Assembly (NCBI GenBank): GCA_963971225.1
Contig: OZ020270.1
Location: 2,728,001 to 2,792,000 of the forward strand
Length of the DNA stretch: 64,000 nt
Origin: Melieria omissa
Lineage: Eukaryota > Arthropoda > Insecta > Diptera > Ulidiidae
Direction: 5' to 3'
In this document: piece after piece, positions 54,913-64,000 of the stretch
How the letters are laid out: each line of letters starts with the position of its first letter
Numbering within the stretch: position 1 is the stretch's first letter
Notes under the pieces: model-generated
Told to the model about the DNA's origin: nothing
The model's database searches: none
What the model saw: only the letters and a program-made list of their open reading frames with translations
Position numbers and translations under genes: made by a program

Positions 54913-55545
54913 CCTTCGAGATAATCAGCGCCGAATTTCGGGTAACACAACTGTACGAGCCGCTCAATGTCTGCTGCATATGTCTGCAGCGCCTCGTTGG
55001 CTCTTTGCCTACGGCTCTTCAGCTCGCAATAATACAGCATTTTGTTGTGCTCGTCACTGTATCTGGCTGCCAGCGCCCTTATGACGGTCTCGTAATCACC
55101 TCTCAAACCTTCCGGAACTGTTTTTATTACCTCAGCCGCTGGACCTCTTAGAGCCAGTATCAGTCTCCGACCTTTCCTAACATCGGCCCAAAGCAGCCAT
55201 ATCGAATTGTAGTTTGAATGTGTCGAACGACGTAGTACCATCATAAGTAGGCACTGCTATGGCAATACTTTCCTCAACCGACTGTACCCTTACTCGCAGC
55301 TGTACCTCTCTGAGCCGCTCCTCCAGACTGTCAACTCGTTTGTTCAAAGAATCATCCAAGTCGTCAACTCGTCTGTTCAGAGAATCATCCAGGCCGTCGA
55401 CTCGTTTATCTAAGTGTTCCACTTGCGCTCCCAGGTGCTCCACCTTCACATCAAGCTTGTTGGAGATTTCTTCCACTTTCTGCTCCAAGCGCGCAGAATT
55501 TTCCTGAAGCTTGGTTTCCAGTTTCGTTGCCATTTGCGCCGACAT
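54909..55545 (-). pseudogene. Gypsy C gag, coiled coil and capsid
   Basis: Coiled coil with 11-residue units (LDDSLNRRVDD) and VPTYDGTTSFDTFKLQFDMAAL, then after a frame change LRGDYETVIRALAARYSDEHN and LQTYAADIERLVQLCYP. The SAP-like N-terminus seen in A1 and A2 is missing. Confidence 0.8.
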
Positions 55546-55585
55546 TTCGCGATTTTCACGACTGACATTCTAAATTTTCGCAGAA

Positions 55586-56009
55586 GTTATCGACGGTTCG
55601 TTTTGATTGTATTTGAAAATAAAACAACATCAGTTATCCAGCGCAACGTAGTCAAAACTAACAACCGCTTTATTTACAAATTGGCACTTGTTCTAATTTA
55701 CACTACTACTATTGCATGCTTCCCCATTGCTTGCTCAACACAGACTCGACCCCTTGCGCTGCCACTGCTGCTTTTATACCAGTTTTCTTATCGCGCCGAA
55801 GTTTCTTGCAACTTCTAATTGGAAAGCGCTCGACCATTCTCGCACAGCCCATTTCTTAGAGAACCATCCTTGCCATATCGGACTATACCAAGCGAATTTA
55901 TAACAGTTTTGCTGTACTTCAAAGTGCATGCCTAAAAGTATGCTTGGAAAACATTCGTGCGGAGAAAAGCAATCCTGTACAGTGCGGCACAGAATTTCTC
56001 ATCGTATCA
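55586..56009 (-). repeat. Gypsy C 5' LTR, truncated
   Basis: Starts at GTTATCGACGG, so about 21 bases are missing from its tip. Otherwise colinear with the split LTR. Confidence 0.85.
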
Positions 56010-56190
56010 ATTTTATTAAGTTCGGCTACAGAGGGGTTACAGTTATTACCTCCTTTTTGCCTTAACACAGCAAACGTATTCTCCAACTTGTCCTGGTTAA
56101 AGGCCATTGTCATAATAAAAAACTTGTCCGAATTATCTTTTAATATTTCATCTACAAGTAGAAGGACCGATTTTAAGGATAGTTTCATGC
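56010..56190 (-). pseudogene. P-like transposase, segment before Gypsy C
   Basis: VFFLDGMKLSLKSVL, FIMTMAFNQDKLENTFAVLRQKGG..NPSV: the conserved NQD-LENxF block of P-type transposases. It is joined by a poly-A frameshift near 56205 to the upstream segment. Confidence 0.8.
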
Positions 56191-56193
56191 CAT

Positions 56194-57054
56194 CTAGGAA
56201 GAAAACTCGTTTTTTTTATCAACAAATTTCACTTCGTCTAGATAATATAAAAATGTTTGAATAAATGTGTGCGATTCTTTCTTAATCTGAAGAGCAGATC
56301 GGTAGCAGTTATCTGCATACAAAGATCCACTATTCATGCAATCAAATATTTGATCAATTTTTGCTATAAAATCAGCTGTGGATAACGCTACCTCTTGTGA
56401 GATTTTTTTAAATCCACTTATGTCTGAAATTGTTCTGATAGCAGCTTCAACTGTTTTACTGAACACTTGAGTGGCAAATTTAACACTCATTTTTTCAAAT
56501 GAATTTGGAAATATGTGTTGTCTAGTCAATTTTGGGCACATTTTGGTTTTACAATTTTCTTCCCTCTCCCAAAGCTCTTGAACTACTTTAAAGCTAACTA
56601 AACCATCAGGCATTTTCAAGTCGCATTTAAGCCAACCATTTCGCAATGATTTGATTAAATGTGGGAAATCGAACATGCAATAAATTTTTTGATTTTGAAA
56701 TTGAAAGTATGGTTTCTCTATACATGCGCCTAAGTCGGAGAAACACTTTCTATTAGAAGACCCCTGATCACAAACCAAAACGTTCACTACTATACCAAAA
56801 TTGCTTAAAATTTTAAGATTTTCTTTAATTATTTTGCACAAGGTATCTGCTGCTGTTAATCCATTCTCTGACACAAAATAGTTTAAAATTGAACACCAAC
56901 TCGAGAACATGGACTTCAACATAAATACACATACTTGCTTACCAATTTTTTTTGTTCTTTCGAAGCCTGTGCATTCAAATCCGTCAATTAAATCTAAATT
57001 TTGATTGTATCGTAATTCTCTACGTATTGCCATTTCGTCCATTAAAAGAACCAT
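56194..57054 (-). pseudogene. P-like transposase catalytic region
   Basis: 286 codons: LLMDEMAIRRELRY (first acidic motif), LVCDQGSSNRKCFSDLG (second) and IYCMFDFPHLIKSLRNGWL (DxxHLxK), the order of THAP9/P-element transposases. The RNase H-like fold would cut DNA. It is out of frame with the upstream part near 57050 and the downstream part near 56205. Confidence 0.85.
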
Positions 57055-57857
57055 ATTATTTTAATTTTTTCCTTCAACTCTAAGCACATCTTTTTAATGA
57101 ATTCAAAAGCCACATTGTTGATACCGGGCTGGAGGAACTTTATTGGAGCCCACCGATTTAAGGTGCTAATATGTGGCAAATTGAAATTTAACTTATCCCT
57201 TAGGAAAAAATATGTTGATTGTGAAATATAAAAAATATTTTGCGCTAAATATTTCACTTCGTCAGAATATTCTTTTGGCCGGTTGCTAAGTAGAAGTTTA
57301 CAAAATGTTTTGGATTCCAAGTTGATATGTTTTAAAGAATCAGTTGAATTTTTTAAAGTCTTTGAACAACAATTCTTGGATTTTAAAATAAAGCGCTTTT
57401 CTTTTCGCAATTTATCGTTAATTTTTTTGAATTTTTTTAATAGGTCGCTGTATTTCTTTTTGTAATAATGGGTTATTTTGAGGTTTTTTTCGCAATTACT
57501 GCATACTATGTCATCATAACGTGGTCGTTTCAATGAAGAATCTGGTTCTAAAAATTCTTCATCCGAAATCTCATGATCTTCGTCTAAGTTCAAGGTTGGA
57601 ATCGCATCCTTTTTTAGAAACCTTTTTCCTACATAAGTAGTGGAGAAATGATTTTCACAAATATACAGTTTTCGGTTATAGTCGTCATAAGATATATTGC
57701 ATTTTTCGCGCAAAATTTGGCCAAACACGAAATCAGCAGCGAGGAATCTAAATAATCTAAGATTCTCGCATTGTCGTCTCGATTTTTTGCAACTGCGAAC
57801 ACAGCATTGAATTCCAGACGTTGAGGAATTTCTATTTGTCTTTATATTTGTAGCCAT
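57042..57857 (-). pseudogene. P-like transposase N-terminus with THAP finger
   Basis: From MATNIKTNRNSS: the THAP C2CH zinc finger (CCVRSCKKSRR.., LYICENHF, DAIPTLNL) binds the transposon ends. A coiled-coil-like lysine-rich stretch follows, then an HTH-like region (EVKYLAQNIFYISQSTYFFLRDKL) and TLNRWAPI. It ends at a frameshift into the catalytic segment. Confidence 0.85.
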
Positions 57858-57925
57858 ATTGTAACAAGCCGAAACACAAAATAGAATTACAATGTTGGGC
57901 AATGGCGTTAAAATACTTCTTAAAA

Positions 57926-58300
57926 AAATTCAAAATTGGTATAAACCTCGTCAAAATATAAACAAATGATTTTACTTGGAATACGCCACGTAAAAATATT
58001 TGTAGAAATTTCAAATTGGATTCAACCACGTCAAAAAAAACCGCTGCAAAAGGTTCAAAATTGGTATCAACCACGTCAAAATATAAACAAATGATTTTAC
58101 TTGGAACTCGCCACGTAAAAATAATTGTGAAAATTTCAAATTGGATTCAACCACGTCAAAAAAAACCGCTGCAAAAGGTTCAAAATTGGTATCAACCACG
58201 TCAAAATATAAACAAATGATTTTACGTGGAACTCGCCACGTAAAAATATTTGTGAAAATTTCAAATTGGATTCAACCACGTCTAAATATTTGCAGGTTTT
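57926..58300 (+). repeat. 125-bp tandem repeat upstream of P-like gene
   Basis: Three units at period 125 (TTGGTAT at 57936, 58061 and 58186), each with CAACCACGTCAAAA twice and GCCACGTAAAAAT once. It lies between the transposase start and the right terminal repeat. Confidence 0.85.
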
Positions 58301-58705
58301 AAAAATCAATCAAAGCGCAGCATTTGAACAAACAGCAAAACCAAAAAAGCATACACACAATAAATGACAACAACAAAAACATTAGCGAATCCCGAGTCAT
58401 CTTCGCTGAAACGATGATGACGATGCTTTGGTTCGTTGTTTGCTCTTTGCTTCTGCTTCGGCAAACAAGATCAAGAAACATACATGCAAAAACTGATTGA
58501 GCGAACACTACAACTACAACAACCACCATTTCAATGTACACGAGTGATAACATTGCTTTTTGCTGTTGTCCTACGAAAATCTAACAGAAAATGTTATGAA
58601 CTTAACATTCTCAAATGCCTACGCTTCGCTCTTCCCGCTCTCATCATAACAGCCGAAAAAACTTTTTTGCCCACATGCGCGTTCTATATTACTTCATATT
58701 CTTTG

Positions 58706-58910
58706 ATTATACATATACATATAACAAAGCCAACTTATGTACTTTAAAAAATGGCTGATGGAAATGAATACTTGCAAAATGAAATTAAACTTTTGTCATC
58801 TCTATTCTTAAAATCCACTACCTTTTAATAACAATTGTACTATGATATATCAAAGAAAATAAAAGTTACAAAAATGCATATAAACAAACTTTATATGTTT
58901 TTATTATCTA
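58706..58910. other. Short AT-rich spacer
   Basis: No feature recognised beyond the P-like target duplication. Confidence 0.5.
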
Positions 58911-60826
58911 TACTATTATATAAAAGCAAGTGTGACGTTTTTTGAGCCACAATCAGGCAAAAACCACTGAACCGATTTAGATGAAATAAGCACCAAACAT
59001 TTTTTATCTGGGGGGAATGGTACATAGGCTATATGATAACGACCACGCCCCCTTCTTACGCCCACTCTGGTAACAAAACTCATCTACGGTATGCTTTTGT
59101 AAGGCAATATGGGTATCAGACGATTCAGCGTTATATTGCGGCAAACATAGGCTATAATATAATCGGCCACGCCCACTTTCCGTGCCCACTAAACTAACAA
59201 AACGAAGCTACGGTACATGTCGGTAAATCAGTATTAGTTTCAAATGATTCCGTGTTTCGTTGATGTTAACAGAGAATATATAAGATTGACCACGCTCACC
59301 TGATATGCCTTTTCGCGACGCCCACTATAATAACAAATCAGCCATGGTATATTTGTCGTAGCAATATGGGTATCAGACGATTCACCGTGTCATTGCGGCA
59401 AACATAGGCTATAATATAATCGGCCACGCCCACTTTCCGTGCCCACTAAACTAACAAAACGAAGCTACGGTACATGTCTATAAATCAGTATTAATATCAA
59501 ATGATTCCGTGTTTCATCGATGCTAACATAGGATATATAAGATTGACCGCGCCAACCTGATATGCCTTTTCGCCACGCCCACTATAATAACAAATCAGCC
59601 ATGGTATATTTGTTATAGCAATGTGGGTATCAGACGATTCAGCGTGTCATTGCGGCAAACATAGGCTAAAATATAATCGGCCACGCCCACTGTCCATGCC
59701 CACTTTCCACGCCAACTAAACTAACAGAACGAAGCTTCGGTGCATGTCGGCAAATCAGTATTAATACCAAATGATTTCGAGTTTTGTTGATGTTAACATA
59801 GGATATATAAGATTGACCACGTCCACCTAATACGCCTTCTCGCCACGATCACTATAATAACAAATCAGCCATGATATATATGTCACAGCAATATGGGTGT
59901 CAAACGATTTAGCGATTCTATAGGGGGAATGGGGTTTGTTTTTGATAAGGGGGCGTAGCACCGCCCATACAACTTAAATTTTCAATATGGAATTTCTTCG
60001 GAATGAGAAATTAGGCAGCATTAAATTTGATGCGGGGCCACCGTTTGATGTGCCGTTTCACTGGTAAAACTTTGTGTGCGTTGGATAAGGGGCGTGACAC
60101 TTTTTAAGCAACTCAAATGTTTTGAATAGCTTTGGAACTACAAATCACACAGTTAAGAGATTTGACACAAACTTACGATATAGATGTGCCCTTCGACATG
60201 GGGAATGGGGTGGGTATCGGACGAGGGGCCTGACACTGCCCATAGAAACCAAGTTTTTAATATGTCTTCGGAATTATAAGTCGGCCAGCATTGAAGTTTG
60301 ATATAGCATCATGGCTTAGACGTGTCGTTCAAGTGGTAAAATTGTATGGGCGTTGGACAAGGGGCGTGGTACTTTTTAAGAGACCTTTTTCTTTTCAATA
60401 ACTTTAGAAATTTGGAAAAATTACACATCAAGATATTTGGCACATACTTACGATTTCGACGTGCCCTTTGACAGGGAGAGTAGGGTAGGTATTGGACGAG
60501 GGGCATGGCACTGCCCATAGAACCCAAATTTTTAATGTGGAATATCTTTGGAAGAATAAGTTGGACAGCTTTGAAGTTTTGTATACCATCGTCCCATAGA
60601 TGTGTCATTCTACTGGCGGTATATTTTTTGCGACTAAATTTTTTGCGACTGTAACATTGGAAATGAAATTCGCATATCAATGAAACCGGGTCACACTATT
60701 CGACTGGAGGAATGGAGTGGGCATAGCATAAAAGAGGCGTGGCACCGCCCAAAGAGTGTAGTATGAAGAAACTTGATTTATTGGGCCCATTGACTTGAAA
60801 CTTGCGTGCAAAGCCGCAGGGCCCTA
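58911..60826 (+). mobile_element. Helentron-like element with two tandem arrays
   Basis: The left end TACTATTATATAAAAGCAAG carries the AAGTGTGACG core also seen at 1297-1376. The right end is GCGTGCAAAGCCGCAGGGCC. The body is a 257-bp array (59.1-59.93 kb) then a 265-bp-type array (59.93-60.75 kb) and a remnant of the 125-bp-type array. No protein. Confidence 0.65.
59100..59930 (+). repeat. Tandem array, unit about 257 bp
   Basis: CGGCCACGCCCACTTTCC boxes at about 59163, 59421 and 59677, alternating with CAAATCAGCCATGGTATAT. Not seen elsewhere in the window. Confidence 0.85.
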
Positions 60827-61038
60827 CTTGTATACTAATAATAATTTGTTTGGTGGCAAAGCAATAATCGCTTAAGTCCTAAGCGATAATCGTTTTTGAC
60901 CACAGATTAAACAATACATAATAATACTTTTTTTGCGATGGACTTCAAGGGAAAAAATTTATAAAACTTTGATAAAATACTTAATCTTAACCAACCTTAA
61001 TCTCAACCAAAAACTGGCAAGATCTTTTCAACAATATA
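60827..61038. other. Spacer
   Basis: No feature recognised. Confidence 0.5.
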
Positions 61039-61114
61039 TCAGGTGTATAACTTTGCTTCCGCCGTTTTTTCCCAAAATTAAAAGCTTTATTGCGAAAAAG
61101 TGCTTACAGATGTA

Positions 61115-62536
61115 TTATTCAAAGTATTGTCCGTCGCTAGCGACAACTTTCTCCCATCTTTCCGGCAATTTTCGGATCCCGGCTCGAAAAAAGGAGTCCT
61201 CTTTTGACGCTATCCATGAAGCATCCATTTTTCCAATTCTTCGAAGGATTGAAAATGTTGATCTGCCAGGCCGTGTGCCATCGAACGGAATTGGTGGAAG
61301 TCAGAAGAGGCGACATCTGGGGAATACGGCGGGTGGGGCAAGACTTCCCATTTCAGCGTTTCCAGGTACTTTTTGACCACTTTTGCGACGTGAGGCCGAG
61401 CATTGTCGTGTTGGAGGATGACTTTGTCATGTCGCTCTTGATATTGTGGCCGCTGTTCTTTTAGCGCGCGACTAAGGCGCATCAGTTGCGTTCGGTAGCG
61501 ATCTCCTGTGATGGTTTCACCCGGTTTTAAGAGCTCGTAGTAAATCACACCGAGCTGATCCCACCAAATACAAATCATAACCTTGGCGCCGTGAATATTC
61601 GGTTTTGCCTTCGACGAAGAAGCATGCCCGGGCTTTCCCCATGATTTTCTGCGTTTAGGATTATCGTATCGAACCCACTTTTCATCACCGGTTACGATTC
61701 GATGTAAAAACCCCTTACGATTTTTTTTTTTTTTTTTTTTTTTTTAAACAGGAACAAACGCGCAGGGGATGACCCCTATTAATGCGAAGCATTGCGTTGG
61801 TTCAGGAAGGATATAAAGGTTAGGAGATAGGGTTATGAGTGAAGTGGTTATGGACTCTTGCCTTGAACCCATCGAGATCATAAGTGCTGGGGAAAATATC
61901 CGCAGGGAGACCATTCCACAACCGCGCTGTACGGGCCAGAAACGAACTTTCCCTGTAGTGCGTAGTGCGCTGGAACATCGTTTCGACGTGGAATGCATGG
62001 GCGCCAGTGTTCAAACGGGTTGCCCGGGGGAATACCCGGAGTGATGGCATCAAGCTGCTCATCTCCACTGAGCAGTTACCGAAAAAGTATCGGTAAAATA
62101 ACACCACACATCTTTGAAGCAGTTGCTCACATACAAATAGACGGCGCTCGATGTCCCTCGGTTTTAACTCGTACGGCACCCAGTTTCTTTCTTTCTGAAT
62201 CATGCCCAGGGCCTTGAGACGTTTTGAAATGGCTTGCTGACTCACTCCCAACGATTCGGCAAGCTCTTCTTGGGTTTGACACGAATCTTCATCAAGCAAT
62301 GCTTCTAGTTGTTCATCTTTGAAGGTTTTTTCTCTTCCACCACCATGTTTGTCTTCGACATCGAAATCACCATTTTTAAAACGTTGAAACCACTCCCGAC
62401 ACGTTCTTTCACTCAGAGCAGCATCACCGTAAGTTTCTGAGAGCATTCGATGCGCTTCAGCTGCATTTTTTTTCGAATTGTAACAGAAAAGTAAAACTTC
62501 CCGCAAATGGCGAGAATTGGGCACATAAACGGACAT
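61115..62536 (-). pseudogene. mariner (Mos1-like) transposase
   Basis: From ATG at 62536 (MSVYVPNSRHLREVLLF): a paired HTH region (AHRMLSETYGDAALSERTCREWFQRF, then LAESLGVSQQAISKRLKALG with the WVP linker). After the inserted LINE tail come HRIVTGDEKWV (first aspartate), HDNARPHVA (second) and YSPDVASSDFH (third), the D34D signature. A frameshift near 61245 puts the normal C-terminus (IRKLPERWEKVV) in another frame, ending at 61115. Intact apart from the insertion and that shift. Confidence 0.85.
61722..62110 (-). mobile_element. LINE 3' tail inserted in mariner
   Basis: A 23-base poly-T (61723-61745) is the tail of a minus-strand fragment encoding ESSFLARTARLWNGLPADIF and FKARVHNHF, a C-terminus common to Jockey/R1-related LINEs. 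Boundaries are approximate. Confidence 0.7.
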
Positions 62537-62710
62537 TTTCGAGCGTGAATAATACGAAAACAAGAACAACTGTCACTGAAACGGCGATGACAATTCGTTA
62601 GGCACTGTCCACACTCACTTTAAAGGCATTACCATCTATGTATTTCAACCAGCCTCAGCCGGTACAGCCACCTATCGGAAAACGGCGGAAGCAAAGTTGT
62701 ACACCTGATA

Positions 62711-62823
62711 GTAGTTTAATATTTGCATATCTAGAATATCTATCGCCTAATTCAGACCAATTTATAACTATTTGTCTACGGATATACTGTAAAAACCCCA
62801 TTTAGAAGATATTTTTATAAAAA
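62711..62823. other. Spacer
   Basis: No feature recognised. Confidence 0.5.
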
Positions 62824-64000
62824 ACTAGCTGGGCCCTGCGGCTTTGCACGCAAGCTTTCCTGTTTCCCCCGATACGAATTCTTAACCCATTGTTGAGCCC
62901 ATCAGATTTTTATTAAAACAAAACCTGTCTAACTATCTTTGATTGCGACATTTCACATTTACTTCAAACAAATTCTTAACCCTTGGCTTACCATGGTAGA
63001 TTTCGATTTTCAAAAAAATTAAAAACACGTTTTTATTATTTCCCGATTGAAGTGCTTTTGATTAGTTTGAAGTCAGAACGCCCAATAAATCTTGTTTCTC
63101 TATACACATTGTTACCCCGTTAGATTTTGATATTTAAAAAAGAGAAAACACGTGTCAAATTATTTTTCACTAAGAGTACTTTCAAAAGACCCAAACAAAT
63201 TTGTTTCTCCATACATACTTTTAACCCGTCGTTGATCCAGTTAGATTTTGATTTTAAAAATAATGAGAAACACGTGTCTAATTGTATTTATTTCAGTTGT
63301 TTTTACATTTGTTGAAGTCAGTAGGTCCAACGGTTCGTGTTGTTTGTTTCGGAGTCTCTCCGTAAATATACCTTAACCCATTGTTGGGTCAAGGTCTAGA
63401 ATATTTCCAGGTAGTTCGAAATCAATATATCTATTAAATCACGTTTCTTCAAGGAACACCTTAACACATGCTTTGCCCCTTTACACCCCGAATTAAAAAA
63501 AACCCGCTTTAGCGGAGGTTCTGTTCTCAAGATGTACCTATTATTTAATCTTAATGTTGGTAGCTTCAGCTGTTTGGGCGTGGCGATTATAAATCAATCA
63601 ATCAGTCAGTCAGCTAGGATAAACAGCCTATGTATAAAAAAATGGAGGCGGTACCACGCCCCTCGTCTAATGCTCATAACTTTCTTCTAGTCGAATTGTC
63701 CTACTAAGTGGAAAAATCGTACAAAATTTCATTGATGTGCGACTTACAGTTCTGTTGAAATGTTGGGTCATAAAAAATGTGACACACCCCTTGTCCAACG
63801 CCCATTACATTTACCGGTGGGAAGACACGTTTACGCCCTGACACTGTCCCACATTTCAATACTGAGCAACTTATAATTCCGAAGATATTCCACAGTAAAG
63901 AATTGAGTTGTATGGGCGGTGCGACACCCCCTTGTCCAAAATCCACATTATTACCCCTGCCGAAGGACACGACCAAATCGTTGGTTTGTACCAAGTGTCA
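62824..64000 (-). mobile_element. Helentron-like element, cut by window end
   Basis: Reverse copy of the element at 30656-33365. It begins (as its 3' end) with ACTAGCTGGGCCCTGCGGC, then the 125-bp-type array (62.85-63.5 kb), the linker with repeated CAATCAGTCAGTC, and the first units of the 265-bp-type array. It continues beyond the window. Confidence 0.75.

Larger units (their letters stand above)
52195..56009 (-). mobile_element. Gypsy C LTR element, internally deleted
   Basis: A relative of Gypsy A with a clearly different LTR. It is inserted in the P-like transposase gene with flanks ATAT (52191-52194) and ATTT (56010-56013), a one-base-diverged target duplication. Coding is on the minus strand: gag and part of integrase only. 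The gag start, primer site and first 20 or so bases of the right LTR are deleted. The two LTRs differ at about four sites. Confidence 0.85.
50950..58705 (-). mobile_element. THAP/P-element-like transposon, nested
   Basis: Inverted ends CAAAGAATATGAAGTAATAT.. of about 31 bp at 50950 and 58705, with a 7-bp flank ATTATAC on both sides (50943-50949 and 58706-58712), close to the 8 bp expected for P elements. The minus-strand gene encodes a THAP finger and a P-type transposase. Gypsy C interrupts it. Net length without Gypsy C is about 3.9 kb, of P-element order. Confidence 0.85.
61039..62708 (-). mobile_element. Mos1-like mariner element
   Basis: Ends TCAGGTGTATAACTTTGCTT (left) and, mirrored, TCAGGTGTACAACTTTGCTT (right), flanked by TA at 61037-61038 and 62709-62710. 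The minus-strand transposase has HTH and D,D,D motifs. A LINE tail is inserted. Without it the element is about 1.3 kb, the usual mariner size. Confidence 0.9.

Noticed and set aside
1..64000. tRNA, rRNA or conserved host protein genes
   Set aside because: None seen by eye on either strand; a covariance search was not possible here.

Overview
The window looks like transposon-packed repeat DNA from an insect, most likely a brachyceran fly; a tephritid-type genome is my guess and is not proven. The evidence is the mix of families: LOA- and R1-type LINEs, Gypsy elements, a Mos1-like mariner, a THAP/P-like element, hAT, Helentron-like repeats and many TTAA or TA MITEs in AT-rich spacers. I recognise no conserved host gene, rRNA or tRNA. 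Almost every coding stretch is a transposon gene, and nearly all are broken by frameshifts, stops, deletions or nested insertions.

Layout. 1-6.6 kb: two nearly identical RTE-like LINE fragments (a segmental duplication), a TA-flanked MITE, and a Tc1/mariner-type element (2684-6642) holding a TTAA element (4887-5842) that itself holds a TTAA MITE (5230-5466). 6.84-12.79 kb: a LOA-type LINE with a 13-bp target duplication, split by a smaller LINE tail and a Helentron-like repeat. 12.86-14.2 kb: a palindromic Tc1-like element. 14.24-17.22 kb: a long-TIR element holding a 142-bp tandem repeat and two back-to-back TTAA MITEs. 17.2-19.06 kb: low-repeat spacer with a possible spliced micro-ORF.

19.07-28.16 kb: two hAT elements in mirror orientation, each with an 8-bp target duplication. 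The second encodes a three-exon transposase with one nonsense codon and carries a Gypsy element (A1, 24589-28003) whose gag reads straight into integrase. 28.8-30.1 kb: an R1-like LINE 3' part.

30.4-50.4 kb: one DNA transposon (called D) blown up by nested insertions: Gypsy B (CsRn1-like, itself split by a Helentron-like element), a small TTAA MITE, an element with CACAGTGGGG ends, and Gypsy A2 (8.2 kb, itself split by an RTE-like LINE). 50.95-58.7 kb: a THAP/P-like transposon split by Gypsy C, which is split by a CCCTGC-ended transposon. 58.9-60.8 kb: Helentron-like tandem repeats. 61.04-62.71 kb: a Mos1-like mariner split by a LINE tail. 62.82-64 kb: another Helentron-like element running off the window.

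The target duplications and reading frames give a relative order of insertions at many nests. The points I rate most interesting are the gag-integrase fusion with the same junction in two diverged Gypsy lineages, the unclassified transposon D, and Helentron-derived repeats carried inside the hAT ends.
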